Positions 36,794 to 49,617 of a stretch of 64,000 nt of DNA are shown piece after piece; the stretch's first letter is position 1, and each line of letters begins with the position of its first letter. The notes beneath the pieces are model-generated. The model searched no databases. It worked only from the letters and a program-made list of their open reading frames with translations, and was not told where the DNA came from. The DNA lies in contig OY978525.1 of NCBI GenBank assembly GCA_963854835.1, forward strand, positions 121,614,240 to 121,678,239, read 5' to 3'. The DNA comes from Megamerina dolium (taxonomy: Eukaryota; Arthropoda; Insecta; Diptera; Megamerinidae). The position numbers and the translations under genes were made by a program.

Positions 36794-38476
36794 GAGTGTA
36801 TTCTTAATAGGAAAAGTGAATCAGATAATGGAGAAATATTTGTAAAAGGCCCAGAACACAACTGAGAAACATGCGCTTCTAACTATTGCGACAAAAGGGT
36901 ATGAAGATGTAAGTGCCAAAATAATCGTCGAACTACCTCAAATTGCAATCAAATAGCTCTTACACATAATGAATGCAATACCACGCCTTTGTTATTTCCC
37001 TGGAAAAGACTCTACTAATGTAACCTAGTACAAATCTATTATACTACTGCCTATGCTCTCCTAAGTGAAAAACTATTAATGTTGAAGATACCATCAATTG
37101 TTGAAGCAAATAGCATTAAACCACTACACCAATTTCGAAGTTGAATATTAAAGTTTGGATTTGTTGTTTTGTAGTGCTTAATCGAATAGAAATTCAATTA
37201 TAAAAAATAGTTTAGGCTAAATTGCTTTGAAAATTTTTTCTGAGAAGTTCAATATGACTTGCATTATAATAAGAACACCAAATAACTGCGCATGTAATTT
37301 CAAATTTGATCTTGTGTAACTAAGTTATACTGAATACACTGGCATCAGTGGTTTTTCTCTGTCACAACGTTTTTTTTCCATCACGATCTACATCTCAAAT
37401 AATCTCAACTTTGGCAATAACTATGGGGCCAACGTCTCTTGCGCTTTCATGTTATTTTCATAGATAGATTTTCTTATTATTATTACTACTATGAAATTAC
37501 TTTCCTTAGAGTAAAATTTCAATATACATATACTCGTACTATATAAATGTAGTGTAATGTGTATAATATCGAAGTGTTTTTTTATTTTTAGTTTGGATTT
37601 ATGTCTGATTAAATTATTGCATTTGTTATAGAGGACACTCTACTTGTGTATATGAATGTGTATTGAAGCTAATTGCACGATGTAATACAAAATTGATTAA
37701 TTATTATTATTACAAGTTGAACAAGTTGAAATAAAAAATTTAGGCATTATAATTATGCGTTTCTTTGTTTGTTTGTTTTTTTTAATGTACTTGTATTTGG
37801 TAGCAGAATTTTATAATTGTAAATTGGAGATACGCCTAGTGTAGAGTAAAAAAGACTATTAGAGGAGAGTACGATACTCGTATGTAAATGATGTAGACAT
37901 ATAATATTAAGAACATGACCTGTTTTCATATGGCAGTGATGCACTGCTGTACAATTGCAATTAAATTAATTACTCATATTATACAAAACGAAATCAAAAC
38001 AATATACATTATCAATTGCTGATCATATCGATGAGTATTGTTAAATTTCATTTTACATAATACGCGCTTCTTTATTATATACTGCATTAATTCTATTTTA
38101 TTGAATTTTTATCATAGCATTTTTGTTGTTGTTGTAAATCTTATTATTATTATTATTATGTTGAATATGAAAAATTGTTGAATTAATACAATAAATACTC
38201 CTTTTCTTTGAATAAGTAACATTTTTTAGAAATTTGTTAAGTATGCTTGGCATACACCAGACTGGTCTTCATCACATCACTTTCATCATTATCATCATTG
38301 TTACACTATTATAATTGCATTTTTTTACTGTAAATCAAAATGATGAAATCTATGCAATGCATCTACGTATGTAGTACATATTTATAAGAAAATTAAAAAA
38401 AAAGGTGTATATGTGTGGCCATGTATTGTGTGTTTATATAATATAGCCATAGACGCAACGTTAATCAATTATTGTT
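36794..38476. other. Intergenic region, 3' flank of the MCT-type gene
   Basis: AT-rich with ATT repeats near 38140. No gene or identifiable transposon is seen. The 3' UTR of the - strand transporter must extend into its right side; TTTATT motifs near 38071 and 38096 could be its polyadenylation signals. Confidence 0.45.
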
Positions 38477-41400
38477 TTACTTTAATTCTGAAACATCACT
38501 ATCGCTCTCCTTTGGACGCTTTTCACAAAACTCTATGAGATATGAAAAAATACCGGATAATGCAATGAATATGCCAGATATATAGAATGCGTTATCCCAT
38601 CTGCAAAAGAAATTATTTTACGATTATATTCTATTAGTACACAGTCTCAAAAAACAAACAAATTCTTACCTCAGTGTCATTTCATATATAAGACCAGCAG
38701 CTGGTGGTCCAGCAATCATACCGACACCTTGCACCAATAACACCAAACCATAGGCACATGTGAAATCATCCAAATCGACAATGCTTACCAAAATACTTGG
38801 TGTAAAAGAAAATGAGCTGGCAAATGTGAAACCAAAGAGTATACATAACGCCAATAGGATACTGTAGCTTTTCACAAAAACCGGCAATAATAACACTGAG
38901 AGACCACAAACTGTAAGTGAATAATTGAATTATGCACATTTTGTAAATATGTATGTAGTATATAGTATGATATATGTATACTTACAGAGCATACAAGCCG
39001 AATAACAAATATTCACATTCATCCATGATCGATCACCAACATAACCCAGGCCAATCATGCCTATAGTCTGTGATATGCCAATGGCTGAAATAAGTTGTGC
39101 ACTATCGCTCGTTTCGTAGCCATAGGTTTTCATATATTCCGGCAAATAGAGATAAGGTATGATGAACCTGAAAGTATAACATGAAATAAATAATTCTTGG
39201 AGTGATCCTCAATGACGTACAAACATAATTAAGCAGTTGAATGTTATATATATGTATATACATATTATTTCTATTTATACCATACATATACGAGTATACT
39301 AGTACATATAGATTTTTTAATATATAATTGAAGAATTGCCAACAAATATATGAAAGCGTGTATACACATTAGAGTGGTTGAAATATTTTGCTGGCAAAGG
39401 ATACAACAACTGTATGAAATAATGCAATAAAAACAATCTAAATCTAGTTCTTTTAGCAAAATGTTGTGGTTGGCCATCTGGGTAGAATTTTACGCGACAT
39501 CTTTCCGTTGAATATTTTAACCATTATTTCCCATTTTATTCGTGCAAATACAAAACTTAGTTTAGAGTCAAATGTACGCACGCTGTTTTTTCGACTTATG
39601 TATCAGGATTTATGCTGTAAATACTCCCCAAAATTATAATTTGGTATACATTTTCCACCTGAATAGTTTGACTCGCACTAATGGGCAAACTTAAATATAT
39701 ACATACTTACACACATATATATTATGTGTGTAAATATAATTGAATGAAACTTTTGTAGCTACACGCGCAGGGAACTTAAATCATATAAATAAATATTGTA
39801 AATATGGCATAAATAGGAACCTACTACAAAGAAATACAGTGTGATCACAATATTAAGTTATGTCTGCATACGCAACTAGAAATTGTTCGATATTACAGGC
39901 ATACATATGTTTGGAGAAGACAAGAAATCCATTCAGTTCGTAAAACGATTTCCCCTGTGAATTTCTTTGAGAATAATAAAAATTCCCACCATTAATCCTC
40001 TTTTAGATTACCAAGCAAGTGTGCTGCTTTTTAGGCTCTATATAGACTAAGCAACAAACCTGCCAAAAGTTCTGCTCAGTTTAGTTAGAAGTATGTTAAT
40101 AGTCATCACTGGGGTCCTAAGTCCACTTATAAACACATGCTTGAGAAATTTCAAGAGCGAGAAGGAAGAGAAAACAATCCTGTTCAATCGCAGTGGACAT
40201 TTTCTGGACTAAAATAAAAATAAAAATCCAATTTGATATTTTTCTGTCATATCTATAAATTAGTCACCTCACCTCACACAATAAAAAATATAAAAGAAGC
40301 ATACATTCCGGATCGGAATTAAATAATAATCTCATATGTCGTACATTTTGGTTTTAGTTCATATCAAAGCAAATGCCTAAAAGTATTTAAATGATTTAGT
40401 CACAGCTGATGTTGTTTTAGACAATCATCAATTATCAACACCAACTTGGAATTCGTTGGAATCAATGATGCAATTTTCTTGCATTCTGCACGAGCACTTA
40501 TTTCCCGATGATAGTCCGTGTTTATTTCGATATTTATCTCAATAAAATATTTCAAACATCTATTGACTTTTTTATCATGCCTCAAAAGCATGACTGAAAA
40601 CTAATTATGGAATGGGAGATAAAATGTTGGCAAAACTTCGTTATATAATTCCGAATACTAGGTTCGGTGCAAAAGTAGACATTTTGGGGAATTTGAGCTA
40701 TACCATTTCGTGCTAAAAAATAAAACTGTAGCAGCACGCGTCAAACACTTGAGATGTTTTGGTTGTTGCTGTTGTTTTGGCAGCAAGAATACAGAAATAT
40801 TTTGTACGGGAATAATACGTTGTTTCCTCTGTTTTGTTCCCGTACAAAGCATTTCCGTATTCTTATGAAATGAATGGTCCTTGGTCGACCACGTGGTCAA
40901 GTGCTTCCGGGATGTAGACCCGTCCATTCTCGGGAAGCAGATGTTTTGGTATCCGAAACTAATGCATTCCTCCGACGAAAGAGTTATCTACCTCCCAGAA
41001 GCAGTGTGCTGCACAGTATAAGACGTATACCCGTAATTAAAAAGCACCAGCCTTAAAAAAGTCTACATATACGAAATGAGCCATATTTCGAAGATGCATT
41101 GTTAACATCTAAATTCTTTGGAAACACACTGTTTGCTGTAACAGGCTGTAAGGTTTAAATAAGTCAATCCCACTTACCAAATGAATAAAAATAATGTTGA
41201 TAAGTTAAACAAGGCGAATTTTAAGTCCATGAATAGTGAAAAATCAAATATAGCCTTCATGGTATCCACCAAATTGTCGTACCATGTCTGCAAGAGTAAA
41301 ACAACGATATTTACAACATATGGCTTCTTACGAAATGCAATAGTTTAACTTACATCTTCCTCTTCCTTTGCGATTGTGGTCATTGAATTTCGGAAAATAT

Positions 41401-43390
41401 TCGGACAAGATGAGGCTCTCAAACGATAGCGATGCGTATTCAATGTGGCGCCGCGATAATGTATCGAATTACGATGTATGCGTATATCCTTAAGAAAATT
41501 CGAATTACGTATGGATATATGATGACGCAAATTTGAACGGTAACTTGGCTTTTTCGATTTCGATAATCGTCGTAGACCAGTGATACTGTCTGCGAGAGCA
41601 CGTCTATTCGTTTTTGGTTTTGCTTCGTTCTCCTCTGACATCATTATTGTGACCGCACCTTCCCTGTCTATAGCAGAGGGCGGCGCCGCATTTCTCATTG
41701 AAATATAATGACCATGTAAATCAGTACTGAGGATGTCAGCAGATTTGTGACGTGATCTTTTGTGTCTTAAATTTGTAAATGATAGTGACGATGCCAACTT
41801 TGCTCCGGTAAACATATTCTCGTTAAGGGAATAACGTGAATTTTTCATACTAGGGTTATAATTGAAATAGCCCTTATCGTTTGAGGATCGTAACGAAGCG
41901 ATTGAAGTATGCATCGGCGTTAGGTCTTCATGAGAACATTTCCCCAATGACGAAAGTGTCTCAATGGAGGCTATGTAGCTTTTCTTGGCAGCTTCAGAAA
42001 CTGTATCTGCAATACCACCCATCATTGTATCATCTGGTGAGCCGATTATGGCTGCTGTCGGATTAGCTGTTGCACCACCACCAGTTGAAGACATCGACAG
42101 CAGATTCTCTCGCGAAGGAGCTTCAACGCCTTCTTTGTGACGCAGCGAACGTCGACTCAAACTCTTCACTTCATACACGCTGTCCAATTCCAAAGAATGC
42201 ATAAATGTGGGCAACTTTATTTCACTTCTATAACGCTTAAGTATACTATCATGTGGATCTTCGATTTGCTGATTAGCCTCGGTATTATTCTTGGTCACCA
42301 GGCTGTCGAGTACCGCTTCCTTGGTAATACCCGTGTCGAGAAGTTTTCTAATCTCATCCAGGCAAACACTCGAATTGGAAACCGTGGTAACACTTTGTGA
42401 ACGACTCTCTAAACGATTCTCCTCGATCAACCAATCGGGATCACGCATTAAAGCTCCACATACGCAAACATTTAACATTGTTCCGGCTAATATAAGTGTA
42501 GCCCCACGCCAGCCATATGTATTGATTAGATACTGTGTTAAGGGTGCATAGAGAAATGTGCCAATACCAGTGCCGGAAGCACCGATTCCGGTAGCAAATG
42601 TTCGCTTCTTATCGAACCAGAATGCGATCGAGACCACAGCAGTTACGTAGCCAATACCCAGTCCGAGACCTGATATGATGCCGAATGTAAGCATAAGCAT
42701 TTGAATGGAATTACAAAGGGATGCCAAAGCAAAACCAAATGACGACACTACACCGCCAATTATGGTCATTTTACGACAGCCATACTTATCGACTAAATTC
42801 GACCAAATGGGTCCCATCAACAGCGGCACCGAGAAAAACAGAGAACTGATCCAAGCCGTTTTGGAAGGTGACTCACCAAAATATGCAAGCAATTCTGTAT
42901 TAATCAAACCGAATGAGAAAGACAAACCATCTGCAATGAGTGATACCACTAACGATGCGAACACAACAACCCAACCGTAACCACCATCAGGTATTTCATT
43001 TTTTTTCTTTTCTGTCGATGTTGAATCAATCGAATCGCCTGATTCGTTCGATATTAAACGAGTACGTTTTTTCAATTCATTTCCATTCGCTAAATTAATC
43101 GTACTGGACATGATAATGGTAGCAGTGCCGGTGGTGACATTATTGTTGTTGGCTGTCGTATTGCCCGGCTGCCTGGAGCCATCAATTGCGATAATGCGGT
43201 TAGACTTGAGCATCGGTTTATTTGGATCACCATCATCATCTAAATCTTCTGTCGATAGATTACAAAATGTGACCTCAGGGAAGAGGTCAATTTTGATGGC
43301 TCTATTAAGTGGCGTTGTAGCAGCCGCCTGCTGTTGGCAAATGTTGCCATTCTGTTTGGACGTCTGTGAGTTGGGTGCTTTAGCAACCAT
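38477..43390 (-). CDS. SLC16/monocarboxylate-transporter-type MFS protein with long central loop
   Basis: Twelve-helix major facilitator protein. Exons on the - strand: 43390-41354, 41287-41178, 39167-38986, 38910-38670 and 38600-38477, in consistent phase, 897 aa. An N-terminal cytoplasmic stretch of ~130 residues precedes the SLC16 signature PDGGYGWVVV (residues 134-143) and helices 1-6. Then comes an unusually long Ser/Arg-rich loop from about residue 325 to 690. Helices 7-12 are in the last four exons (for example FIIPYLYLPEYMKTYGYE and PPAAGLIYEMTLRWD). The C-terminus is short and acidic. It probably exports or imports monocarboxylates or related solutes; substrate is unknown. A possible 5' UTR acceptor (TTTATTACAG) ends at 43561, leaving a 170 nt leader with a CA repeat. 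Confidence 0.92.
39168..41177 (-). other. Intron of the MCT-type gene
   Basis: A 2.0 kb intron, AT-rich on its 3' side. A more GC-balanced stretch at about 40660-41060 looks like repeat sequence and contains an imperfect 25 bp inverted repeat (40786-40810 with 40839-40863). No exon is seen. Confidence 0.65.
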
Positions 43391-43401
43391 TTTTCACGCT
43401 T

Positions 43402-43421
43402 GTGTGTGTGTGTGTGTGTGT
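43402..43421. repeat. (GT)n microsatellite in the MCT-type gene leader
   Basis: About ten GT units immediately upstream of the start codon at 43390 on the - strand, where it reads (CA)n. Confidence 0.85.
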
Positions 43422-43561
43422 AGGAGGTCGTATATTTATATGGTATATTGTGAGCAATGTTCAAGAGTGCTGTGTTAAATATTTACTTGTACAGTATAAG
43501 TCCCTTTGTTAAGACTTTTTATTTTGTCTTTGCGCTTCTTCTTCCTCTTGTAATAATGAGC

Positions 43562-45795
43562 TGTAATAAATTCGTTATGAACACACCAATCTTCAGCAAA
43601 TGTAGATTATTCTACTTTATCGCCTCCGTATAATAGTGTAATGTGGGCAAATTGTCATTCGTTCACCTTCGAAATTTTGTTTTTCTTTCCTTGAGAAAAA
43701 CCTCTCGTCGTCCTTTTCACCTAGAACGCACCACTTCTTATACAATGGGGGTGTACCTAGATTTGCCTATGCAAATGCGTCCAACCGTTTACAGTTCTAT
43801 GACTGGCGTAATCCAAAATTGTCTGAATTACAATAAAATTCTTTCAATGATATACGCGTGATCTGTTCCCAATCGAAGATTCCTAAAAAAGCTAAAAAGA
43901 AAAGATTTACTATGAGTAAACAATGAAACCGTCAAGCAAAAAGTAAGAATAAGTAGATGTAGGAAAATCAAACTATTTAGATAAGTCGCAACTGTTGGAT
44001 TAAAAAATTAATAAATGCACTTCAGATCCATGAGTTGAGATATCTCTTTTCCCCTAAATTACATTCAGTCATGTTAGACTGGAATCTCACATTATCCTCC
44101 ACGTGTGGGTGAAGGATAACTTGGCGGGGTTAGCAAAATTCTTGTTGAATTCATTGCCTTGTTAGGAGTCCTCTTGTATGCCAGTTGTGTGCCCAGGAAT
44201 GCTGTGACGTTACCGCTACCTAGGACACAGACTATAGAAAGACGGCCAGGTGTGCTACATACGTACGCTTTTAAGAAGGAGGCAGAACACGGAAGAAAAA
44301 GAATTCTACACAAGAGTAGAACATTTCAAAGGCGTGAATGTGACGGGATTAAAGATACAACTGCTTCATTGGAATTATAAGTATATATCCTCAACGAAGT
44401 GTACAATAATCGACCGAATACAAATTGAAAAACAACATTTAACTTTTGAGCGGGTTCAACATTTTCGTTGTTTCACAATAAAAATTAATTTCCGATAAGC
44501 GAAACGCTCGTTAATGCTTTTAGATTATTTTAGGATAAAAATATTCAAGTATTTATTTTGACAACTTCATTTTGTTTGATATGCTCGTGTCAAGAAAGTC
44601 AAGCATAGACAGATCAAACCGATAAAATATTATTTTATTTGCAAAAGCCAAATAAATATACGCGTTTAACACATTAATTACCACATTTAAATGTTCCTTG
44701 GTAAAGTGATGAAATATTTAAAAGAAGGAACGCGTCCGTTTTAAATAAAATTCTCAACGAAACTGTTTTAATTGTAACAACAACAATATTAAAAAAAAAA
44801 ATTTTCGTAATTTTATTATAATTACAATAAAAATTATCTTAAGCAAACATTTCAATTTTGTTTTGTTTTGCAGTTTGACTTGCTTTTATTATATTTTTGG
44901 TTTCTTTTTTTTTTTTCTCATAAGCATCTATTCATCATCTCCTTTATTTAACGGCTTATACTGCAGTTTCTTTCAATTTGGTGTCGTAAAAATAGACTGC
45001 ATAATACAACATGTAATTAAAAGCAAAAACAACAAAAAATATTAATAAACAAACTTAGAATTGCATGCAAAAGGAAAACCAAAGGAGAGATGTCAAGAGA
45101 GGGAGAGAGTGTGATGATAGCACAAGCTATCAGGTATGGCACAAGCAATTCTACGTATACTCATAGGAAAATTGCTGTAAACAGAAAAAGAAAAAGACTA
45201 CGTTCAAACGGATATGTCGTCAATAAATGCATTTTTAAGAAAATCAAAATAAAACAGATACAAAATGAGTAAAATAAGTCAATAGGAACTGAAAAAATGA
45301 TCATAGAAAAAATATAAATATTTACATTAAATCGATCAGAGATTTAAGCAGTTCACATAGTGTTGTAGTCTTATGTTGTAAATGAAAGTCGTATAAGGAC
45401 ACAACACTTGTGAACAGACTGTTGTATGTCGTTGTGTCAGAACGTCAAACGTCAAAATTTGTTCAGGCAGTGTCAAAATTATTAACCCTCTGCTTGAGTA
45501 CTAGGTTATGAATTTTTATTTTTTCATTATTTTACAGCAAAACAATGGGCTTTGAAAATTTTTTGGATTATTTTAATAATTGTAACAATTAAAAAAATAT
45601 TTAGAAGTTGATGGAATTATAATAAAATTAATAATAATTGAAAAGAAAAGAAAGACAAATGTATTTAAGATGTTTGACTCTTATGCACAACCAGGGATGA
45701 ATTTCAATTTCAAACAGCCGTCTTTTAATTATCTTCTATACACTTGCTTCAAAACGAGAGCGTCAAAATTACTCTCTTTTTTTAATTAAATTCGC
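43562..45795. other. Non-coding region upstream of the MCT-type gene
   Basis: No gene is recognised. A more GC-rich patch at about 44090-44380 carries frames on both strands (44092-44313, 44159-44380) without family resemblance; it is probably repeat DNA. The rest is AT-rich. Confidence 0.4.
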
Positions 45796-45799
45796 GAAT

Positions 45800-46690
45800 A
45801 TTGGGTGTTTGAAAAAGTTCGGTAAAAATTGTCGGTAGATGGCTCTAAAATTTAACATCTCTGGTAATATTACTTGCATCTGGCTTTACTATAGTTTGTT
45901 TGAAAGGACACATTTCAAGCTTCATTTTGTTAAAAGACATTATTAAAATCGCATTATTTTCTGAAAAGTTATCTACGTTTAAAAATGAGAGATAATTCGG
46001 AAAATTATCGTCATATTTTGCGCACAGGCTGGTGAAAACATTTGTGAAGTTTACGGAGATGATGTTGTAACTAGAAAAACAGTAGCGAAGCCTGTTTTTA
46101 ATCTGATAGTTTTGTTGTTAAAGATGCACCTCGCTCTGGTAAACCAATCACTGAAAAAGTCAATGAAAACAAGGAAAAAAATTAGCAAGACCAGCACATA
46201 ACCACCGTGGACGTTGCTAGGATACTAGGCATTCCTCACCAAACAGTTATCAAGCGTTTGAAGAAAATTGGATACACAAAGAAGCTCAATGTTTGGGTAC
46301 CATATGAATTAACAGTGAAAAATTTAAGGGACCGAATTTCCAATTGTGATTCACTGCTAAAACGGAACGAAATCAAACCATTTCTGAAGCGAATGATTAC
46401 GGGCGATGAAAAGTGGATCACTTATGACAATAATGTGTGAAAAAGATCATGGACGCAGCAAGGTGGCAAAGCCAGGATTGACATCAAGAAAGGTAATATT
46501 ATGTGGCTGGTGGGATTGGAAGGAAATTGTTCATTATGAACTTCTACAACCTGGTCAAACAATTAATTCTGATTTCTACTGTCATCAATTAACGAGATTG
46601 AAGTCTTTGATGATCCGGCATAAACTAAGAGAGCTTGCACCTTCAGATTATCATTTGTTTCGATCTCTAAGGAACTCTTAATGGGGTAAA
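45800..46690 (+). mobile_element. Decayed mariner element
   Basis: Mariner (D,D34D) transposase on the + strand. The HTH linker reads VARILGIPHQTVIKRLKKIG (about 46213-46272), then VWVPYELT, LLKRNEIKPFLKRM and the first catalytic block TGDEKWITYD (46399-46430). After a frameshift come PGLTSRKVI and WWDWKEIVHYELL. The second catalytic Asp region is deleted: LKSLMIRHKLREL runs directly into APSDYHLF. It also has a stop near 46183. The right end abuts LINE sequence. The left limit is approximate. Confidence 0.8.
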
Positions 46691-46699
46691 TTTAAATTC

Positions 46700-47545
46700 C
46701 GTAGAGTCCTGCAGTGAAAATTGGGAAGGACCTCTCCGCACCGTTTAGTACCGAACGGGGTTTCAGACAAGGTGATTCGTTATCGTGCGACTTCTTCAAT
46801 CTTATTATGGAGAAAATAATACGAGCTGTTGATCTACGACATAATGGCACTATCTTCAACAAAAGTGTCATGCTGTTAGCGTATACCGACGATATTGACA
46901 TAATCGGCATGAACACGCGAGCAGTCAGTGCAGCATTCTCAGAGTTGGAAAGAGAGACGCGTCGGATGGGTCTTACGGTTAACGAGGGCAAGACGATGTA
47001 TCTAGTGTCAACAAACAAAGAGTCCCGGCGTCTTGGACAGCACGTCACTGTTGACAACTACGCTTTTGAAGTGGTAAGGGACTTTGTCTATCTTGGAACC
47101 ACCATCAACAACTGTAATGACGTCAGCATGGATATCATGCGTAGGATAACTCTTGCGAACAGGTGTTACTTTGGGCTGAGTAAGCAATTGAGAAGTCGAG
47201 CCCTCTCTCGAAGAACGAAAACTACACTCTACAAGTCTCTCATCATGCCTGTCCTAACATATGGCGCTGAAGCCTGGACAATTTCCACCTTGGATGAGTT
47301 TTCGAGAGAAAAGTCCTACGCAAGATTTTTGGACCTATTTACGTTAGTGGCGAGTACCGAATAAGGTACATAGTAAATATTGACATCGTAAAGCGCATCA
47401 AAATCCTGCGGCTGCGCTGGCTAGGTCATGTCGAGCGAACCGAAGAACACGCTCCAGCTAAGAATGTGTTATATTCGGAACCCGCTGGAGGACGACGCAG
47501 AAGAGGAAGACCTATCCTCCGGTGGAAAGACCAAGTACTGGAGAA
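46700..47545 (+). mobile_element. Non-LTR retrotransposon reverse transcriptase fragment
   Basis: An open frame at 46714-47364 (216 aa) covers the RT fingers and palm: RGFRQGDSLSCDFFN, then LLAYTDDIDIIG with the catalytic DD (family consensus AYADD, here YTDD), NEGKTMYL, FVYLGTTINN, NRCYFGLSKQL and LPVLTYGAEAW-like IMPVLTYGAEAW. A frameshift near 47320-47360 precedes the continuation IVKRIKILRLRWLGHVERTE and GGRRRRGRPILRWKDQ to 47545. It is 5'-truncated, with no poly(A) tail seen. I do not assign the clade. Confidence 0.8.
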
Positions 47546-47770
47546 CCGGTTTAAAATTTCGTTTATATGTATGATTTTATATGTGGTATTTTAAGTAATT
47601 GCGATCAAAAGTAAAAAGATGTAGTAAAACATAAGCCTGCATGTAATGTTTAAGGTTTATTGAAGCCGTTGTGTGTTGATGATAGTTTGGTCAAATTGAA
47701 ATTTTCATATGACAAATGACTCTATGATATCTTATGAATCGTCTAAATTACTTACTTACTTACTTACTTA

Positions 47771-48808
47771 CCTCAAATTATAAAAGCTTTTCAATTGATT
47801 TAATTCTCTTCTAACAATTGCCGTTGCTAAATCACAATGTTCTACAGCGTCTAAATTACGAATTTCACTTTCGATGTCGAAATTATCACTATTGTTATTT
47901 TGTTTATCACTTACGATTGATTCTTCATTCAACTGATTATTAATACCGCCAATTAATTCACCATAATTACTTAAATCTTCAGTTATTTTCAATTCACTAA
48001 TACTTTCAAAGTGTTTATTAAAGCCGAAAAATCTTAAATGTGGATCACGTGGCGTATAATGAAGAAACGCTTTATTCGATTTGCTACTATTATTACTCGT
48101 CGTTGTTTTTTGGCGGTAAGTGTAATTGTATTGTTTATTCTTATTATTTTTGTTATTATTGATATTTTCACTATTACAATGTTGTTTTCTATTATTGTTG
48201 CTACTACTGACCGATATTGAGTTCGAGTAATTTAATTTGGTTGTTTGTGTTGTTGCTGTTGCAGTTTTGGGTAATAGCGGTAAACGATAAAGTGATTTCA
48301 TCCGAATGTCATTCATTAAGAATCTTGACCTTTGTATCACAGGGCTGAGAAGAAATTGAGCGATTAAAATTGAACACGACACGACGTTTATTCTTGATGA
48401 CAACGACAATAACGATGGTGTTGATGATGATGATGATGATGATGATGAAGATAACGACAACGACGAGGATGACGAGGACACTAGTAACGACGCTATTAAC
48501 GTATTAACGCACAGTAAAGTGTTAAGAGAATTATATTGCTCCTTGTTGCTGCTTGTAGCAAATGCACCGCTGGTTGTTGAATATTTTGCTACTATTTCGA
48601 CTGCGTGTATCAATATTTGAATTACGTTGATTGTTGTTAGTAATGCTGCTGTTGTTGCTGCTATAGTAATAAGCTGTATTATTGTTGTAGTTGTTGTTAG
48701 TGTTGAAAATTTCGTTTTAAATCGCGTTGCACTTTTCAATGGCGTCTGCAGCGTCATCCACTTCGACAGCGTCTTTGGTAAAATATATTGATCCGATGGA
48801 ACCCACAT
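47771..48808 (-). CDS. Probable first coding exon of an unrecognised low-complexity protein
   Basis: An open frame from ATG at 48808 for 346 codons runs straight into a splice donor TTGAG|GTAAGT (GTAAG repeated five times), so it is likely a 5' coding exon of a - strand gene. Composition is skewed: Thr-rich near residues 35-60, a poly-Ser tract of about 25 encoded by a GAT/CAT-type repeat around 48418-48490, and Asn/Lys-rich residues ~205-250. The last ~100 residues are more complex (HYTPRDPHLRFFGFNKHF, NLDAVEHCDLATAIVRRELN) and look genuinely coding. An acceptor TTTCAG ends at 49310 on the - strand, so the exon may span 49309-47771. No downstream coding exon was identified and no family is recognised. 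Confidence 0.45.
48418..48480. repeat. (GAT)n-type trinucleotide repeat
   Basis: TGATGATGATGATGATGATG and related GAC/GAG units. On the - strand it encodes the poly-Ser tract of the putative exon. Confidence 0.8.
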
Positions 48809-49617
48809 GCGGCAGTTGAATTAGAAACGTGTTCTTTAAAATTCAAATTGGAAGTAATCCAAAATGTGTGGAAATTAATCAGAAAAAATTATAAAACTTA
48901 AACATAAAGTTATGAATAAATTTGCACTCAGTTTCTCAGTTTATGACAATGCAAAAATAAAGTTTACTCCAAAAAGTATACGTCTCTGTAACACCACGTA
49001 GAAATGTATTATTTATACATATAATTCACTTTTTTTTTAATAATGCATGTAGCTGGGTGTCAAATGAACACAGTTGCCTTCTGCTTCGTATACATTTTTC
49101 TCCTTAATTATTTTTGTACTATCCTATGAAATTTTTCAAAATTGTTGACACTAAAATGTGATTATTAGAATCGATTCAACTCCTTTCACTTAATTTTTAT
49201 TTGTTGTTGCTCTTTCGATTGAAGGATATCACAAAAGATAAATTGCCTTTTTTTCTACGATATATTGTAGTGTGTTGTCATTAATCAGAATGCCACATGG
49301 ATGATGAAACTGAAATGAAAGAAAAAAGAAATATAAATAAAATATCAGTAGAAGCAATCAAAAACAGGTATTTAGTAGTAGAAGGTAAAGAAGAACAAGA
49401 ATAAGACATTAATATATAACAAAGTTTAAACACATGCATAGGCACATAATTGTCCTTGATTTATGACTTTTGAAATAAATTAGATACACCCCAAGAGTTC
49501 ATCCAAAAATACTGAGATCGCAAAGATATATTGCCTCGATATTTCAGAAAAATAAAGTAAATTCAATTAATGCAGGAATTCGTAAGAATAAAATTATGTC
49601 CAATCTTATTCAAGGTA

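Noticed and set aside
36526..36861. 111-codon - strand frame with internally repeated protein
   Set aside because: The repeat is simply the 141 bp tandem duplication read through; no gene evidence.
44092..44380. Overlapping frames on both strands in a GC-richer patch
   Set aside because: No recognisable domain, and frames on both strands suggest repeat or chance composition.
46236..46421. - strand frame over the mariner
   Set aside because: Antisense shadow of the transposase frame.
43390..47771. Coding splice from the 47771 donor into the MCT-type reading frame
   Set aside because: The acceptors I tried near 43561 and 43400 give stop codons before the MCT ATG, so a single fused protein is not supported; a UTR link remains possible.
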